DNA of 64,000 nt, taken from positions 124,001 to 188,000 of the forward strand of contig JALLLS010000017.1 of the NCBI GenBank assembly GCA_025094145.1. Direction: 5' to 3'. Within the stretch, counting starts at the first letter, position 1. The number at the start of each line of letters is the position of its first letter. The position numbers and the translations under genes are program-made. This DNA comes from Spinellus fusiger. Its lineage: Eukaryota > Mucoromycota > Mucoromycetes > Mucorales > Phycomycetaceae. Under the pieces are notes generated by a model. The model did no database searches. It was given only the letters and a program-made list of their open reading frames with translations, and was not told the DNA's origin. Below are positions 63,255 to 64,000 of the stretch, piece after piece.

Positions 63255-63402
63255 AATGCCTACATTAATACATAGATCAATACATAGATCAATACATAGA
63301 TCAATACATAGATCAATACATAGATCAATACCTACATTAATACCTACATTAATACATAGATCAATACATAGACCAATACATAGATCAATACATAGATCAA
63401 TA
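63255..63402. repeat. 12-bp minisatellite AATACATAGATC
   Basis: About twelve units of AATACATAGATC with AATACCTACATT variants placed in blocks. Because 12 is a multiple of three, both strands stay open (HRSIHRSI and IDLCIDLC). I regard these frames as repeat artefacts. Confidence 0.93.
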
Positions 63403-63507
63403 AAAAGGATAAATTTTTTTGCCTTTCTCAACAACCTTTTTCCCCTCAAGAAACATCATACATATTAATGACTCTCCTGATTATAGTAGTAGTCATGGTG
63501 GTATTAG

Positions 63508-63817
63508 ACCTTCATAATAGCACCTGTAGTGGCACTCCTATCCATTTCAATAAAGAAAACCTTGCCAGATAATAAAACACACGGTGTCCTTCTACTACTT
63601 CCTGCAGCTTCAGGAAGAACATCCCTCACTCAATCTCTCATTTCAAAGATATTTCCTTATGATTTCATAGACCGCCTTGCTCACCATCTTATTCGCAACC
63701 AGCCACGATCTTCTTCATTCTTGTTCTATAAAATTACAAGGTAAAACTTATTATAGGAATTATTTTTACTCTTCTATTCTCTGTATCTCCTCTAGAACAG
63801 AAAGTAAAGACGATTGA
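63508..63817 (+). CDS. possible 3' exons of an unidentified gene
   Basis: After a splice-acceptor-like TTAG (63504-63507) the frame is open (TFIIAPVVALLSISIKKTLP, DNKTHGVLLLLPAASGRTSL). It meets a GTAAAA donor at 63741, and after CTCTAG (63790-63795) it joins RTESKDD and a TGA at 63815-63817. PAASGRTS loosely resembles a P-loop. No ATG or upstream exon is found, and I do not recognise the family. It could be a decayed fragment. Confidence 0.25.
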
Positions 63818-63923
63818 CTCCACTTGTAGTGAAAAGAACTTTTTCTGGACTTGCAATTTGACTGTTTGTTTTTTTTTTCTTTCTTTCTTTAAAAATACGT
63901 ATTCTTACACCATCCACTCATTC

Positions 63924-64000
63924 TCAATAGTCTTTGTTACCTGGTATGAGCATAACATCCATCCCAAGTCGATCACGAAAAGAAAACTGGCAAGCAGAGT
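63924..64000 (-). CDS. possible minus-strand exon running off the window edge
   Basis: The frame from the window edge reads SACQFSFRDRLGMDVMLIPG, then a GTAACA donor-like site inside GGTAAC, and a stop at 63924-63926 if unspliced. The peptide looks coding but is too short to assign. Confidence 0.25.
   Translation of the reverse strand, partial: SACQFSFRDRLGMDVMLIPGNKDY

Larger units (their letters stand above)
62032..63507. other. intergenic with simple repeats
   Basis: Holds an AAT run (62286-62310), short CAGGCA repeats near 62990 and a 12-bp minisatellite (63255-63402). No gene recognised. Confidence 0.6.

Noticed and set aside
63096..63468. Open frames on both strands with IDLC and HRSI repeats
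   Set aside because: Created by the 12-bp minisatellite, whose period keeps every frame open.

Overview
The window looks like nuclear DNA of a filamentous fungus, most probably an early-diverging, Mucorales-like one. This is an inference. It rests on very AT-rich spacers, short GT-AG introns (mostly 48-100 nt), a JEN-type carboxylate permease, a FAR1-type zinc-finger gene, and relics of Tc1/mariner, LINE and DIRS (tyrosine-recombinase) elements. There is no operon structure. All six supported host genes lie on the + strand.

Host genes. RRP6-type nuclear exosome exonuclease (1387-3644, 6 exons). JEN-family monocarboxylate permease (14219-16385, 11 exons including very short ones). FAR1/WRKY-GCM1-type DNA-binding protein (47199-50237, 4 exons). 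A compact right-hand cluster holds an OARD1/POA1-type macrodomain protein (57950-58568, 3 exons), a membrane-anchored M24B Xaa-Pro peptidase (59376-60893, 3 exons) and an NTMT1-type protein N-terminal methyltransferase (61214-62031, 3 exons). A weak partial gene may sit at 63.5-63.8 kb. I rebuilt the exons by hand. In each of the six genes the exon lengths sum to a multiple of three and the joins restore family motifs.

Mobile and repeat DNA. 19.68-26.42 kb is a pile of dead elements: a complete 1.3-kb Tc1-like element with TIRs and TA duplications, a 5'-truncated LINE whose target duplication includes the end of that Tc1 element, and a DIRS-like element without its RT core. 27.87-32.08 kb is a giant inverted repeat with 1,258-bp colinear arms around an eroded Tc1 copy. 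A second Tc1-like element with TIRs spans 32.88-34.23 kb. A separate family with CACACC termini and TA flanks occurs at 5.59-7.25 kb, itself a palindrome, and at 36.08-37.30 kb. Smaller inverted repeats lie at 38.16-38.37 and 40.51-41.76 kb. The remaining long stretches (7.3-14.2, 41.8-47.2, 50.2-57.9 kb) are AT-rich and I can assign little in them.

The host genes are mostly unrelated housekeeping functions (RNA surveillance, carbon-acid uptake, ADP-ribose metabolism, peptide turnover, protein N-terminal methylation) and show no shared pathway. The most unusual feature is the density of large inverted repeats built from transposon debris, which would form long double-stranded RNA if transcribed. 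I saw no CRISPR array, rRNA gene or convincing tRNA gene.
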